NCBI GenBank assembly: GCA_903813345.2
Contig: CAIIXF020000004.1
Location: 7,709,525 to 7,773,524 of the forward strand
Origin: Owenia fusiformis
Lineage: Eukaryota > Annelida > Polychaeta > Sabellida > Oweniidae
Reading direction: 5' to 3'
Length of the DNA stretch: 64,000 nt
The translations under genes and the position numbers were made by a program. A model generated the notes under the pieces. It searched no databases and had not been told where the DNA came from. It saw nothing but the letters and a program-made list of their open reading frames with translations. This document shows, one piece after another, positions 11,801-22,815 of the stretch; positions within the stretch are counted from its first letter, which is position 1, and every line of letters begins with the position of its first letter.

Positions 11801-14800
11801 CAGTCATAACATTTTCAAAATTTTGTATAATATTACTAAACTGTCGGAGGCACATACACATGTATTTTATGATTTTAACATGTTAACTTGTAACTTTCTA
11901 TAATCTAAAAAGAAAGATCACTTATTCTTGACCCAACGAAATATAAAGAATAGGTCTAATTAGCCAAATACATGTCACAAATTAATCATATATTATGGCT
12001 TTTAAAATCAAATAACAAATGGTTCCCTTTTAATGGTAAGGATAACACAGTTTAAATCAAACCATCCAACCAAATCAAACTTATTAAAGCGGCAACAAAA
12101 ATTAACAAAACAGTTTAAATCAAACTTATATTTTAAAGTGGCATCAAAGATTTATTACACCGTTTGAATCAAACTGATTAAAGTGGCAATAACGATTACA
12201 GACTAGTAAAATGTTAAAAGCAATAAAGGCACGTTTCCTTCACAATCCAAATTTTTTTCTTCAATATCACCTGATTAAATATGGATGTTATAAAAATGTC
12301 CTAATTAATCTAAGTATTGTTTAATTATTGCAAGACAACTTTGTAAGTAACGTCAGAACTATTTGACCCCCAAAACACAGGCACGATAAGGAATATTGTG
12401 AGCAAAAAAATAAAGTAAAAACTGAGATAAATTTTCCCTCATTATATCTTTGTCATACCATTAAATACAAATACTATACAAAGTCTTGCATAATTGTTTC
12501 AGAGTGACACTAAAAATAAAATGTTATTCAAGTCTCCGGTTTCCAATTAAGTTTCATATCATTCTAATAGAAATGACATTTAAAAGATAATTGCTGAAAT
12601 ATACTCTAAGCCAATTTAATGTAATCTTATACTGTACACAGATTTTTTTTTTTTTTTTTATTATTATTAATTTATTGCAATCACTTTTATATCAGTGGCA
12701 CATAGTTTAACTAGTGCAGCAGTTAAAACATACAATACATGTGTGTAAGTACAATTCTAAAGCAGAGCTAAAAACATTTACAACATAAGACATAAAAACA
12801 AAACTAAAATATTTGCAATACATTAATTCGTTGGTGCTACATATATGTTTTTGATAAAATACTTTGAGCATGCATCAAAAATATAACCTTGTTCTTGACC
12901 CAAGATAGCATAGGCCGCATCCCCAAGCACCCATTCTAAACCATTATTGGGAATGCATGTCTTAAAATAATTATAAATGTGTGGAAGTCTATTCTCAATG
13001 CTATTATAAAATATAAACCTTTCCTCTTTAAACTTTGGGCAGGTAAAAAATCGATGTTCAGGAGTTTCTTTACAGCTCATATTACAAAAAGAACACGTTC
13101 CATCACTTATACCCCATCTCTCAAGATCAATGGCGAGACCAAAGCATCCTGATCTTGCCTTGAATTTAAGTTTTTGAGCATAGAAGTCAAAATCAGTTTT
13201 AAGGTATTTTTCCATAAGTGTGTTTCTTTTAATATTACTATATACTGTAAGTGACTTTTTCTGGTTTATCGAGTCAAAAAATGTATTGCGTAACAAATCA
13301 TTAGATATTTTCAAATATGACGAGTACCAATCTGTGTCCTCTCTGTATATTACATCGTCTAAACCATGGTTGGTCAAAATATCTTTAATGCTAGAAAAAT
13401 AAGACCAGGTGGCTGTATTTCCCTTTTTAAAGTCCTCAAACATATAATTTAAAATATTCTTGTGGAGCCCTGCTTTAAGAGAGCTCTTTAAATAGATAAA
13501 ATAGTCAATTTTTCTTTTTTCTATGACATTACATATAGGCCTCCATCCCAAGTCACCGAACAGGGCCTCCTTAGCAGGATTACACTTGAGTTGTAATAGC
13601 GATTTTCCTATCTTATATTGAAAGGTAGCTAGTGTTTTGCAATTTGATTTGTTCAATACGAAGGTACTACAACCATGCAAAATTGCAGGTACAAACATTG
13701 AATTATATATAGTATCACCAAAGCTTATGCGCTTTGCATTACAGTGTTTACTCAGAGTTGAACACAACATGCCTTGCATATGTTTAGCTTTTGGCTTAAG
13801 GAAGGCATCTATGTGATAGGTGTCCTTTAATGTCCTATCAAAGTAGACCCCCAGATATTTATAGTTTTGAACTTCAGTTAGTTGAAGATCACCAAGATGC
13901 CAAATTTTTTCTTTATTGATGCGCTTACCTATCACCATTACTTTTGACTTTTTTGGGCTATATTTAACGCCCCATTTTAGTGAAAATTTATTTGCAATTT
14001 GCAACATTTTGTTCAATTCCCCTTCAGATTCGGCCAAAAGGACGATATCATCTGCAAAAAGCAGAGCAGGGACATTTTCGTTATTAAAAGGTATTCCTGT
14101 GTTTTCTGAATGTAGCATCTCAATTAATTCTGTCATTATGAAGGAAAAAAGCATAGGGGATAAGCAGCAGCCCTGTTTCAGGCCTGTGGGAGCACTATAC
14201 CAGTCACTCTCAGGGTTGTTACCTGTGATTAGAGTGTCATTTTCAAAATTCAGATTTTTCATAAGTTCATTATCAAAAAAAATCACAGATTTCTACAATT
14301 CGCTCTGTTGTATGTGCTTTGTTCACAGTACGATCATGAGCACTCCTTGCCCTTTTCTTAAAATACCATTTGGTTCCGACAAATCACTTTATGTTAATCC
14401 TTTGAAAATTAATGGACATTCTTTTTTAAATTCTAATTAGGCTAAACAGGAAATTTTGTATCCGCATTTCATTAGATAGGTTAAATCACAAATCTTTTAC
14501 TAGACATTGAAAAAAATTGTAAGGGAATTACGAGGTTTATCCTACACTTAGTATACTAAATGTATAATAACATTAAAAAATAAATTTGATATTTATTGGC
14601 AAAATGAATAACCGGAGGATATCGTAACGATATACTCCGGGCGTAGGATATCGTGACGATATACTCCGGAAAACCGAATATGCGGAGGATATTGTGACGA
14701 TATACTCCGCTTGTTGATTTCCCACCAAATTGACTCTATTTGGCATGAAATTCATTTTGCAATGATATTATACATTTAGTACACTTCTTGTAAGTGTAGG

Positions 14801-17800
14801 ATAATAAGAACATCCTATCCTATATGTAATAAGAACATCCTATCCTATAATTGAAAAAAATAGTAAGGGAATTACGAGGATTATTTTATATCTTCTGTTT
14901 TTAGCTGCCACTTTTAAGTTTTATATGTATTTCCATGAACATGTTAGTATCCATATCAAAGAGATGCTCAGGTGTGGCACGTTTGATGCATCAGTCACAT
15001 TTGATCTACGGCAGCCGTATGGCGTCCAAAGCTTCCCAAAATCAAGAGAATTGGCAGCATAACATATAGGGATAAGCAGTACGGTGTAGATTTTTTAAAT
15101 CGATTTTGTGAAGCTACGACCTCCGTGCGTCCACCGTAAAGCAAATGTGACTGATTCCTTCTTTGAATCATCTAGAATAAGTATATGTTACCTCTCCTGT
15201 TGCCATGACAGTGACGTCATTTGCTATATCCCATAATGTCACAGTGACTGTACCTCTCCTGCATTGGAGCTCGAATGTTGGCTAGAAATATAATTACAAT
15301 GCAATATAATACGACATGATACCTAATGATATCTTATAAGAGCAGTAAAAAATCCATGTGTTTTAAGAGTCCTGAAGCAATATTGTACACAAACTCCCAC
15401 ACTCCCAGGAACCCTGATACCCCCTCCCAGACTCACCCTATACTAACCTGTATATTTCCTCCAACATCCACGTCACCATTTGTAATGACTCCATTGATAT
15501 CGCTACTATCAATCAAGAATGCCAATGTGAATTCCTGACCGTACCAATTATGTATAAAGATGGGTAATTTAGCGGGTGTAGGTCCACGGACAAACAGACC
15601 AATGTGGTCATCAGGGCCCGCAGGACCACCATCGAGAATCTTGCTGCTCCCAGGGTATATCGGTACATCATGATTGGCGTCGATCCAGTCGGAAAATGAC
15701 CAGTAGAGGCACCCAGGACATTCGACCGCGTCTAAGAAATATTTTTAATCCATACAAAATGCAAATTAGTATAGTATGAGGTGAGGCCCAGGGTGAGGCA
15801 CTTGTGTTTTCCAGGAATTGAAGAAATATTTTACGAGGGAAGAATCATGTTCAATAACATTATCATAAACCGCTATGTAGGGTTGTGCATATATAAACAG
15901 AATATATTGAAGCAAATCGACTCTCTAGAAAAATCAGATCCAAAACGATTCTGGGAATTGGTTCAACAATTGCGATCTAATGAACATAACAATAATAAAA
16001 CTAGTAACATTGATGCCGACTCATGGCTTAAATATTTTTCTGATCTGAATAAAAAACCTACATCCACATGTCGAGAATTTGAAAATGAAATCGAGTCAGA
16101 ACTTAATACATTAAAAATGAAAAACATCCTTATAGCACAACTAGATAGAGAAATATGTGGAGATGAAATATCCAAAACTTTGAGAGACTTGAAAAGCAAA
16201 AAATCAGGGGCAAATGATACAATCTCAAATGAAATGCTCAGATATAGTGGCAGTACTCTGATTAAACCCATGTCTAAGCTTTTCAATCTCATTCTAAAAT
16301 CAACATATTATCCTCTTATATGGTCATCTGGCGATATAGTTCCTCTTTACAAGAAGGGTGATGAGAGCGATCCTCAAAACTATAGAGGGATTACTTTAAC
16401 AAGCCTATTGGGTAAAGTTTTTACTTCAATTCTAAATTCAAGATTAGCACAATGGCTATCGGAGAATAAGATTTTATGCAAAAGTCAAATAGGATTTTGT
16501 AAAGAGCGGCGAACAACTGATCACATAATTGTTCTTAATTGTATTATTAAGTCCATGAGAGCAATAAAAAAGCCGTTATCTGCATGTTTTGTTGATCTTA
16601 AACGTGCATTTGACACAGTATGGCGACAAGGATTATTCTATAAACTTCATAAAATAGGCTTAAGTAGTCGCTTTATTAGTGTTATCGACCATATGTATGT
16701 GAATACTGAATGCAGAGTCAAGCTAAAAGGTGGTTTTACAGAACACTTTCCCAGTAATGTAGGGACTAGACAAGGCTGTAACTTGAGTCCGATGTTATTT
16801 AATATATATCTTAATGATGTTCCATCTCTGTTTAACTATGTAAATTTTGATCCTTATATTCTAGACGGAAACAAAATCAACACATTGATGTATGCCGATG
16901 ATATAGTATTGTTTAGTAAGACAGCGAAAGGATTACAGCTGATGCTGAACAAATTTGAAAAATATTGTAATACATGGAAATTAAATGTTAACATTAACAA
17001 AACCAAAGTGGTGATATTTAATGAAACTAAAAAGAAAAATATCTTTAAATTTGGTAATAGCATAGTTACACAGTGTGCAAACTATTGTTATTTGGGTGTA
17101 ACATTTCATCAAAACGGTAATTTTAAATTTGCATACAATGTTTTGTACTCAAAAGCACTAAAGGCTCAATATGCAGTCAAAAATGCTTTTTATAATAGTA
17201 ATGTGAAATCTCAGATCAAATTATTTGACACTATATGCTTCTGATGTTTTGGCTACAGATATTGTAAAGTTAAAAGACAAATCCTTGAAGGACGTACTTT
17301 TAAATAATTTATTTCCGTTTGAGAAGTTACACAATAGATATTGCAAACAGGTATTACGCGTCAATAATAACTGCAGTAACGTATCAGCTAAGGCTGAATT
17401 GGGCAGATACCCGCTGCTCATTAATATATTAGTTAGTACTCTAAAATTTTGGTTTCACTTGAAAAAGTCACCAACTGATTCATATTCATTTATTTTTAGT
17501 AAACATGAGGAAGACTCACATGAATCAGGGCATTGGAGCTTCTTTTCATTTATCACTCGGATTTTGTCAATATCCAATAAAAATATTGATATACAAAAAT
17601 TCGATACATGTGATCAAGTCAAAATTGATAATTTAATTAAATCTACAATGACAAATTTAGAAAAAGAATACAAAAGCGCGTTTATGCAAGACATCAATAG
17701 ACCAAATGATGCTCCAGGTAAATTCAGAAGCTATAAACTAGTAAAACATGCATATAAAAGAGAAAGTTATCTTAATTTACAGAACTCCACCTATAGACAA

Positions 17801-20800
17801 TCTATTTCTAAGGTACGGTTATCGATGCATAACTTCCCAATTGAACGAGGTCGATACTTCAAAGTAGAAAAATCGAAACGATTTTGTTTCTTTTGTAATT
17901 CAAAAAATACAATAGGTGATGAAGAACACGTTCTTTTTTGTTGTTCTCAATCAGAACTAAAACTAGCTCGATCTCGATATCTCAGTAAAATAAAAAGTAT
18001 AAACAATAGTTTTTCTCATTTTAATACAAGTAGTCTATTTCTATACTCCCTGTTAGCGCACGATGATGCAATTAATGAAATAATTGGTGATTATTTTACA
18101 AGAGTTCACAATATTACCAAAGAGTTGTTAAACAAAACTGATGTGAAATCATTTTATGCTGTTTAGTAAAGTACTTAGTGATTGTTAAAATTCACCCTGG
18201 GTATAGTCTGTCACGTGACTTCATGGATGACGTGTGCGCGAGTGATTCGCATTTTCTTTCGCTTGAGGTTTGTAATCACACTTTTTACATGTTTTAAGAT
18301 TTTGTATCTCTGTGAAACTTGTCCCGTACCATCAATGTCTGAAGACGATCTAATTCACCAAATATCTCATCCAAGCGTGTCCCGGTTAAAGAGAAATTCG
18401 CACTTTTGTGTCTCGCAAAATGACGTGTGCGCGAGTAAATCGAATTTTACGAAGGATGGGTGCGCGAGTCTAAAATATTTTTATTCACTTGAGACAATTC
18501 TGCAAGCTAAGGCAGAATACAACTCACGTGACATTTGTTTTTGTCATCTTAAAGTAGTATGTTAAAGAATAGTTTGCTATTTTGTAGATGTTTCATGTAT
18601 GGCACATACATGTCTACGTTTAATGACAATAAATGTTTTGAAATAGCTTGTAGGGCTGTCCGGCATTGCAGGTGAATAAAAATTTGAACCAAAAATTGAA
18701 TTAAATTTTTGGCGGTCTCATAAAACCGGCAGCATATTCATTTATTGACATCCCATACAAGGGGGGGGTCAGAGTTGTTATGTGGTTACTCGGCATCCGC
18801 CACGATCAGAACCATGTAAGGAATAGTAAGGAGAAGCCCATGATACCAAGTAATATCAAATAATTATAGGAGCTTCTAACTTCTTCCGCATCCCCACCCT
18901 TGGTATACGCAGCTGACGAAATGGACCGGTGCGGTATGGGTCAAAAGCTGGACCTGTACGGGTGAACTTTGGGGGTACTTAAAATCATTCGGAGGGATCA
19001 TATATTTCAACTTAGATACGAAGAAGTCAATATTGAGCAAGTTATAGCTGTTTTAAATTCAAATAAAACCGTTAACCCGTACCGGTCCAGCTTTTGACCC
19101 GTACCGATCCATTTTGTCAGCTGCGTATACCAAGGGTGGGGATGCGGAAGAAGTTAGAAGCTCCTATAATTATTTGATATTACTTGGTATCATGGGCTTC
19201 CCCTTACTATTCCTTACATGGTTCTGATCGTGGCGGATGCCGAGTAACCACATAACAACTCTGACCCCCCCCCCTTGTATGGGATGTCAATAAATGAATA
19301 TGCTGCCGGTTTTATGAGACCACCAAAAATTTAATTCAATTTTTGGTTCAAATTTTAATTCACCTGCAATGCCGGACAGCCCTACAAGCTATTTCAAAAC
19401 ATTTATTGTCATTAAACGTAGACATGTATGTGCCATACATGAAACATCTACAAAATAGCAAACTATTCTTTAACATACTACTTTAAGATGACAAAAACAA
19501 ATGTCACGTGAGTTGTATTCTGCCTTAGCTTGCAGAATTGTCTCAAGTGAATAAAAATATTTTAGACTCGCGCACCCATCCTTCGTAAAATTCGATTTAC
19601 TCGCGCACACGTCATTTTGCGAGACACAAAAGTGCGAATTTCTCTTTAACCGGGACACGCTTGGATGAGATATTTGGTGAATTAGATCGTCTTCAGACAT
19701 TGATGGTACGGGACAAGTTTCGCAGAGATACAAAATCTTAAAACATGTAAAAAGTGTGATTACAAACCTCAAGCGAAAGAAAATGCGAATCACTCGCGCA
19801 CACGTCATCCATGAAGTCACGTGACAGACTATACCCAGGGTGAAATTAGATTGTAAGAATTGTTTTGCCATGCATGTACATGAATGTTTTATTTGTTATT
19901 TGCTTTATTGGACTTATCTTGATGTACATTACATGTTCAAGAGACCAATAAACTTATTATATATTATAATAAGGAATTTCGATGAGTTTCAAGAGTATGG
20001 TACATTTTGTAATGAAACATTTTGTAATGAGGCAAAATGTATTTTGAGGCAACAACTTTTATGAGGAACAGTAATATTCTGCAATTCTGTGCCGGGTAAA
20101 ATTTATAGATTAAACATTTATGAAACAAAATATAAATGACGCATGGCCTTGTTGTGATGCATCATTATGTTATGATATAATTACCTGTTTCGGAATCCTC
20201 CAGGCAAATACATTCAGTCAAATCAAACTCTCTGTTGCTAGGACACGTTATTACATCAGTGTGTCTCACTGACGTATCAGCTCTATCTGGGAAGTGTCTG
20301 TAAGTCGATGTGTCCAGTTTTTCATAGACTATGTTACCATAGCAACACTGGCCTAAATAAGGATTTCAAACTGAATATCTTTCGTAAAGCAGATGTAAGA
20401 ATAAATGATGGAGTAATGGCTGAACTTTTAAAGAATTTGAAATAACCCAAATCTGCATTCTGTGACAGTTAAACCAATATATCGAATGCCATTTGATCTG
20501 ACGAAAACTTTTCTTTGTACAGAAGTGTTTTTTACAGTGTTCAAAACTACATAGTTCTGAGGAATTGGATTCTTTTGGAAACAGTTATATAAGAAGAGGT
20601 GTTTTCTCAGACAATTTAATGTATTTGTTCAGATGAAATACTGTATAAGTGATATTTAATTTGAGTGGTTAATTTGCCGAATGTTCAAATTTTATCATTT
20701 TTCAAATGACAAGAAACGTCCCATTGGATAACATTATAAAGATAACATTACCGATATTTAATTTTCCGAAATTTTCAGAAATTAGGCAATTATATAGGCA

Positions 20801-22241
20801 AATTAAATGATTGGGCAAAATTACCACTTTTACAGTATGTGAAACATTTACTCTCTAAGAAAATAGTTCTAACACTTACTAGCAGGGTCAAAAGTACCAC
20901 AGGAATCATTTGAAGGGGCTGGTATCAACTCACCTTGATAGGAAAACAAATAAGATATTACAGTGGCAAATGTTCTACTAGAATCTACTTCTGTGGGACA
21001 AAAGTACTACCGATGAAACTGGGGTACCATGGTAACTCTCCTAGTAACAGTAAAACCTTTAATATTATCATGAGTACTGTCCTAAGGAAGAACAAATCGT
21101 GATATATTTACATGGCAACTGTCCTAGAATAAAACATGTTACCATGGCAAACTCCCTATTGCGTAGAGTAAAACACGAATGACTTATATGGCAACTGCCC
21201 TGTCTTTCAATGTAAAGAAATGTAAAGAAATGTATAAGTTTTTATCATGACACTGACTAAATCAAATATAACCATGGCAACTATAAAGTAAAACAAGAGA
21301 TATTTCTATAACAACTACCCCGTTTTAAAAAGTTAAACATAAATATATTACCTTGGCAACAGAAGAAAGAATTCTAAAATAAAGTAAAATGTTACCATGG
21401 CAACTGGGATCACTTCCGGGTACATTGTTGGCAAAATCGCAAAGGTTCCTTGTACGATCCCAGACCAAAGGGCGCATACATTTGCGCTGAACCGCCACAA
21501 AATCATTCAGTTTCACATGACCATCGACACATTGGTGATAGGAGCAGTCATCATCTCCAAAGTCAGCTGACCAAAAGTACCCGGATGTACATAGTGAGAA
21601 ATCGGGTACATCCACTCCTATAAAATGACATAGATAACACATTCTCGTGTGATATTACAATCAGAGTGTGATAGAGATCAACCCCCACCCCTTTTGTAAA
21701 TGTTCAGGCTTACTCTTGGTTAAACATGAAAATTCCACATAATGATGTAATAAATATGATGTTACGGGTAGTTACCAATACCGTTACCAAGGCCCGTAGC
21801 CAGAGGGGGAGCTGGGGGAGCGGAAGCCCCCTGGCCAGAAATTCTTTCAAAATCATGCAGTTTTTCACCATTCTGAGAATTTTTCGCATGATTTTTAGCC
21901 AAGATTGTGAAAAAGCTCCCCCCCCCCTGGAAAAAGCTCCCCCTCCTGGTAAAGGCTGGCTACGGGCAAGATATGTACATTTCCTCAAAGAAACTAAACA
22001 TTTTTTATGAAAATGTGGTATTACTTTAATTGACTGAAGGCGACATTCTTATCGACTTACGTGCATGGTTTGAATCAACGGGGTGACTATTGAAGGTAAT
22101 CGTATGACGACAAGACTCTTACATGTCTTAAAAGTGAAATTAATATTTTTTCTTACTGGTGAGTTTCTCCTGAGCCGATGCAGCAGTAATCAATATATAT
22201 ACACCAGAACCAAATCCTGGAATGAAGAAGTCGGAACTCAT
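2863..22241 (-). CDS. Secreted chitin-binding / laminin-G-like matrix protein, paralogue 1
   Basis: Nine coding exons in consistent phase: 22241-22157, 21617-21396, 20933-20880, 20352-20185, 15731-15448, 15281-15192, 11711-11621, 10403-10240 and 2949-2863 (414 aa). Order: signal peptide (VYILITAASA), six-Cys peritrophin-type chitin-binding domain, short linker, Cys-rich block ending in a CPSNREFDLTECIC-like motif, then a laminin-G-like region ending ICDFAWTPSEMDIYGDN before the stop. All introns have GT/AG ends and the paralogue at 35208-41816 has the same exon plan. The architecture recalls molluscan Pif/BMSP-type shell-matrix proteins, which bind chitin in extracellular matrix; that match is inferred from domain order. 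Introns are swollen by LINEs, a palindrome, a satellite and MITEs. The start is uncertain because CATTCCAG just inside exon 1 could be a splice acceptor fed by an upstream exon near 23.2 kb. Confidence 0.7.
3270..3490 (+). repeat. Dispersed repeat, inverted partner at 34640-34862
   Basis: This stretch (from TTTTAGTGGTTCA through ATATGTCCAGTAAAAGAAAA to GAAGTCACATTTTC) matches the reverse complement of 34640-34862. Each copy lies next to the last exon of one matrix-protein paralogue but in opposite orientation. It is either an uncharacterised interspersed repeat or a segment inverted after the gene duplication. Confidence 0.6.
4672..7390. repeat. Satellite array, ~155-bp monomer, about 14 copies
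   Basis: Monomers contain GAGCACATCACATACTATG, CATACTCATGAGCCAAG and two GCGCCAAATTGAAC motifs. Spacing between CTCATGAGCC motifs is mostly 149-157 bp, with one shortened unit near 5713-5820. The first monomer (4672-4815) is inverted relative to the rest, giving a head-to-head junction. A MITE splits the second unit. Short minus-strand ORFs inside the array are repeat artefacts. Confidence 0.9.
4862..5352. mobile_element. Tc1/mariner-type MITE with TA target duplication
   Basis: Inverted ends CTGTAAAACGGG and CCCGTTTTACAG are flanked by TA on both sides (4860-4861 and 5353-5354). Removing the element restores a satellite monomer, which confirms insertion into the array. The interior repeats TTTTAGCG-like motifs and has no ORF. 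Confidence 0.85.
7455..9570. repeat. Four spaced copies of a ~230-bp repeat
   Basis: Related blocks start near 7455, 7985, 8838 and 9360. They share TTTTCAATGRRTTRATCGAT, TTTAACACAATRTTAATCAT, AAACTTAATTTGCAAAT and a closing TAGGGATTAA-like motif. They are separated by unique sequence and are increasingly diverged. No coding potential is seen. Confidence 0.7.
7733..7800. mobile_element. Fragment of a TACGGGCC-ended MITE
   Basis: The sequence around TTGCATGATCTTGAAAGAAT and the terminal GCTAGGTACGGGCCTG matches the right half of the elements at 21790-21971 and 36041-36232. The left half is missing. Confidence 0.5.
10565..10722. mobile_element. Foldback MITE with ~40-bp arms
   Basis: The left arm AGAGCAGGGGTAATAT...AGGGCTAGGC is repeated inverted as GCCTAGCCCT...ATTACCCCTACTCT around a ~60-bp loop. 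No ORF. It lies in the intron between exons 7 and 8 of paralogue 1. Confidence 0.7.
10723..11620. other. Intron of paralogue 1 with degenerate minisatellite units
   Basis: From about 11320 to 11560 a few degenerate units of the type TGAAATGATGAGGAAAAATAG occur. They are homologous to the large array at 36400-37830 in the same intron of paralogue 2. The remainder is unremarkable AT-rich intron. Confidence 0.6.
11712..12640. other. Intron sequence, nothing recognised
   Basis: AT-rich intron of paralogue 1. The CCCTCTGTRAWGAAAMAAGGTGCAT motif near 11765 also occurs near 10888, suggesting a short internal duplication. No gene. Confidence 0.4.
12644..14290 (-). mobile_element. 5'-truncated LINE (LINE-1 of this window)
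   Basis: A minus-strand non-LTR retrotransposon copy. A T-run at 12644-12659 is its poly(A) tail, preceded in element orientation by AATAATAATAAA-like sequence, about 165 nt after the ORF stop. Only the C-terminal part of the reverse transcriptase ORF remains. No endonuclease or upstream RT blocks are found. It lies in an intron of paralogue 1 in the same transcriptional orientation. Confidence 0.8.
12823..14286 (-). pseudogene. LINE reverse transcriptase, C-terminal fragment
   Basis: An open frame of 487 codons holds the RT blocks GLKQGCCLSPMLF (residues ~35-47), FADDIVLLAE with catalytic FADD at 77-80, and a thumb region with YLGVYFD. A C-terminal zinc-binding motif follows (CSFC then HRFFTC, a C-x2-C-x8-H-x4-C-like arrangement). 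The first catalytic Asp block of the palm, normally N-terminal to this, is absent. Sequence 5' of the open frame shows a frameshift at a T8 run (14274-14281) and further stops. The retained frame is long, so decay is recent, but the copy cannot be autonomous. Confidence 0.8.
14507..14880. mobile_element. MITE-like element with three internal 28-bp palindromes
   Basis: Inverted arms (TATCCTACACTTAGTATAC near 14540 and GTGTAGGATAATA near 14800) enclose three imperfect palindromes of the type GGAGGATATCGTAACGATATACTCC between 14610 and 14710. A 30-bp direct repeat containing GTAAGGGAATTACGAGG flanks the whole at 14507 and 14850. No ORF. Confidence 0.6.
14991..15154. mobile_element. MITE with TCAGTCACATTTG inverted ends, copy A
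   Basis: Ends TCAGTCACATTTG and CAAATGTGACTGA are inverted. The internal blocks AGCTTCCCAAAAT and GATAAGCAGTACG are shared with the copy at 56117-56286 in a DRC9 intron, which defines a family. Confidence 0.8.
15448..15731 (-). CDS. Paralogue 1 exon 5, start of the laminin-G-like region
   Basis: This 284-nt exon enters in phase 1 and ends in phase 0 (ATACAG before GT). It encodes a block beginning DAVECPGCLYWSFSDW and ending DVDVGGNIQ, with a beta-strand-like core (KLPIFIHNWYGQEFTLAFL) recalling concanavalin/laminin-G folds. It aligns along its length with 39352-39638, mostly by conservative changes. The first Cys of the CPGC pair is missing in the paralogue. Confidence 0.8.
15850..18166 (+). 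pseudogene. LINE reverse transcriptase with one frameshift
   Basis: Two overlapping frames (15781-17244 and 17225-18166) join by a frameshift near 17225-17244. RT blocks in order: GDIVPLYKKGDESDPQNYRG, SQIGFCKERRTTDH, the first catalytic block CFVDLKRAFDTVW (~residue 270 of the first frame), GTRQGCNLSPMLF, then YADD (~residue 370). The second frame carries a zinc-binding CFFC...H-x4-C motif near its C terminus. The N-terminal endonuclease is truncated away. All RT catalytic aspartates are present, so only the 5' truncation and the single frameshift disable it. Confidence 0.85.
18191..19844. repeat. 1.65-kb near-perfect palindrome (foldback element)
   Basis: Arms of about 775 bp (18191-18967 and 19071-19844) are inverted copies with only scattered differences, separated by a ~103-bp non-palindromic spacer. 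Both outer ends read TTCACCCTGGG. Imperfect flanking repeats GATTGTTAA and GATTGTAAG may be a target duplication. Each arm contains the same open frame (18182-18565 on + and 19470-19871 on -) with no recognisable domain, probably fortuitous. The element interrupts the 3' region of LINE-2. Confidence 0.9.
20940..21395. repeat. Intron-2 minisatellite of ACCATGGCAACT-type units, paralogue 1
   Basis: About nine degenerate units spaced 40-70 bp carry (T)ACCATGGCAACT followed by AAAACAAGA-like sequence. Read on the gene strand, the unit core AGTTGCCATGGTAA is the same sequence as the exon-2/intron-2 junction at 21391-21404. The paralogue's intron (40460-41105) has the same structure. Confidence 0.7.
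21396..21617 (-). CDS. Paralogue 1 exon 2, peritrophin-type chitin-binding domain
   Basis: This 222-nt, phase 1-1 exon encodes one complete chitin-binding domain of the peritrophin-A/CBM14 type. Six cysteines are spaced C-x14-C-x4-C-x18-C-x12-C followed by a final Cys in DPSC, with the aromatic SGYFW start and a CDFANNV block before the last Cys. These disulfide-knotted domains bind chitin in extracellular matrices (family knowledge). The symmetric phase allows the exon to shuffle without breaking frame. Confidence 0.85.
21790..21971. mobile_element. hAT-like MITE with GGCCCGTAGCCAG ends
   Basis: AGGCCCGTAGCCAG at the left is mirrored by CTGGCTACGGGC at the right. The interior holds AGCTCCCCC runs and a conserved AATCATGCAGTTTTTCACCAT core shared, inverted, with 36041-36232 and 7733-7800. 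It lies in intron 1 of paralogue 1. Confidence 0.75.
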
Positions 22242-22419
22242 TGGGAATTAAATAATTCTTGATGATATATAGATAATATACAGACATTCAGAAACTGGTG
22301 ACCAAAGTTTTTTTTATATGTCAGGTGCAAATGCCCCCATGAATGTGGGGGTGTTTTGCCTAATTCTTATTTTTGACATTTAGTGATTAACAACACAAAT
22401 GTTAGCCATTCGAAATCTT

Positions 22420-22815
22420 GTAGTTGGACAAAATGGTGAACAATTTCAAGACCTACATTTAAATATAAATGCTGAATAATTGCTGATATGAAGCATTGTT
22501 TCCAGTCATCGATCACTCTATTATATTGGGAAAGTGTTTTGTAAAAGAAAACAAGAGAATCGGTAATAGGAAAATGCTGATATAAGACCTAATTTTCATC
22601 TTCAATTCATCAAGGTATCCAACAAAAACAAAAAGGTGGACAATAGGTAAAATTTCAAGATCCAGAAATAAATGCACGAAAAAAGGCAGATATGAAGCAT
22701 TGTTTCCAGTAATCAATGTCTTATTACATTGGTAAAAGTTTTTCGTAAAACAAGAGAATTGGTAAGGAAACTACTGACATAGTCCTGATTTTCATCTTCA
22801 ATTCATCAATATCCA
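22420..22815. repeat. Tandem duplication of a ~195-bp unit
   Basis: Two head-to-tail copies share GATATGAAGCATTGTTTCCAG, AAACAAGAGAATYGGTAA and TTTTCATCTTCAATTCATCA. It lies upstream of paralogue 1. No coding signal. Confidence 0.75.

Larger units (their letters stand above)
15835..19990 (+). mobile_element. LINE-2 of this window, 5'-truncated, split by a palindromic insertion
   Basis: Comparison with the same intron in paralogue 2 puts the left boundary near 15835, where homology (TGTTTTCC ... ATATTTT) stops. RT coding sequence runs to 18166. The 3' UTR appears to continue beyond the palindrome at 18191-19844, up to an AATAAA-containing tail near 19950-19990. The endonuclease domain is missing. 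The element is opposite in orientation to the host gene. Confidence 0.7.

Noticed and set aside
18182-19871. A 127-133-codon ORF present in both palindrome arms
   Set aside because: Duplication by the palindrome explains its conservation. It has no domain, codon bias or promoter and overlaps the element ends.
21710-22010. Overlapping ORFs on both strands at a MITE
   Set aside because: They read through the inverted-repeat, G-rich ends of the element at 21790-21971.
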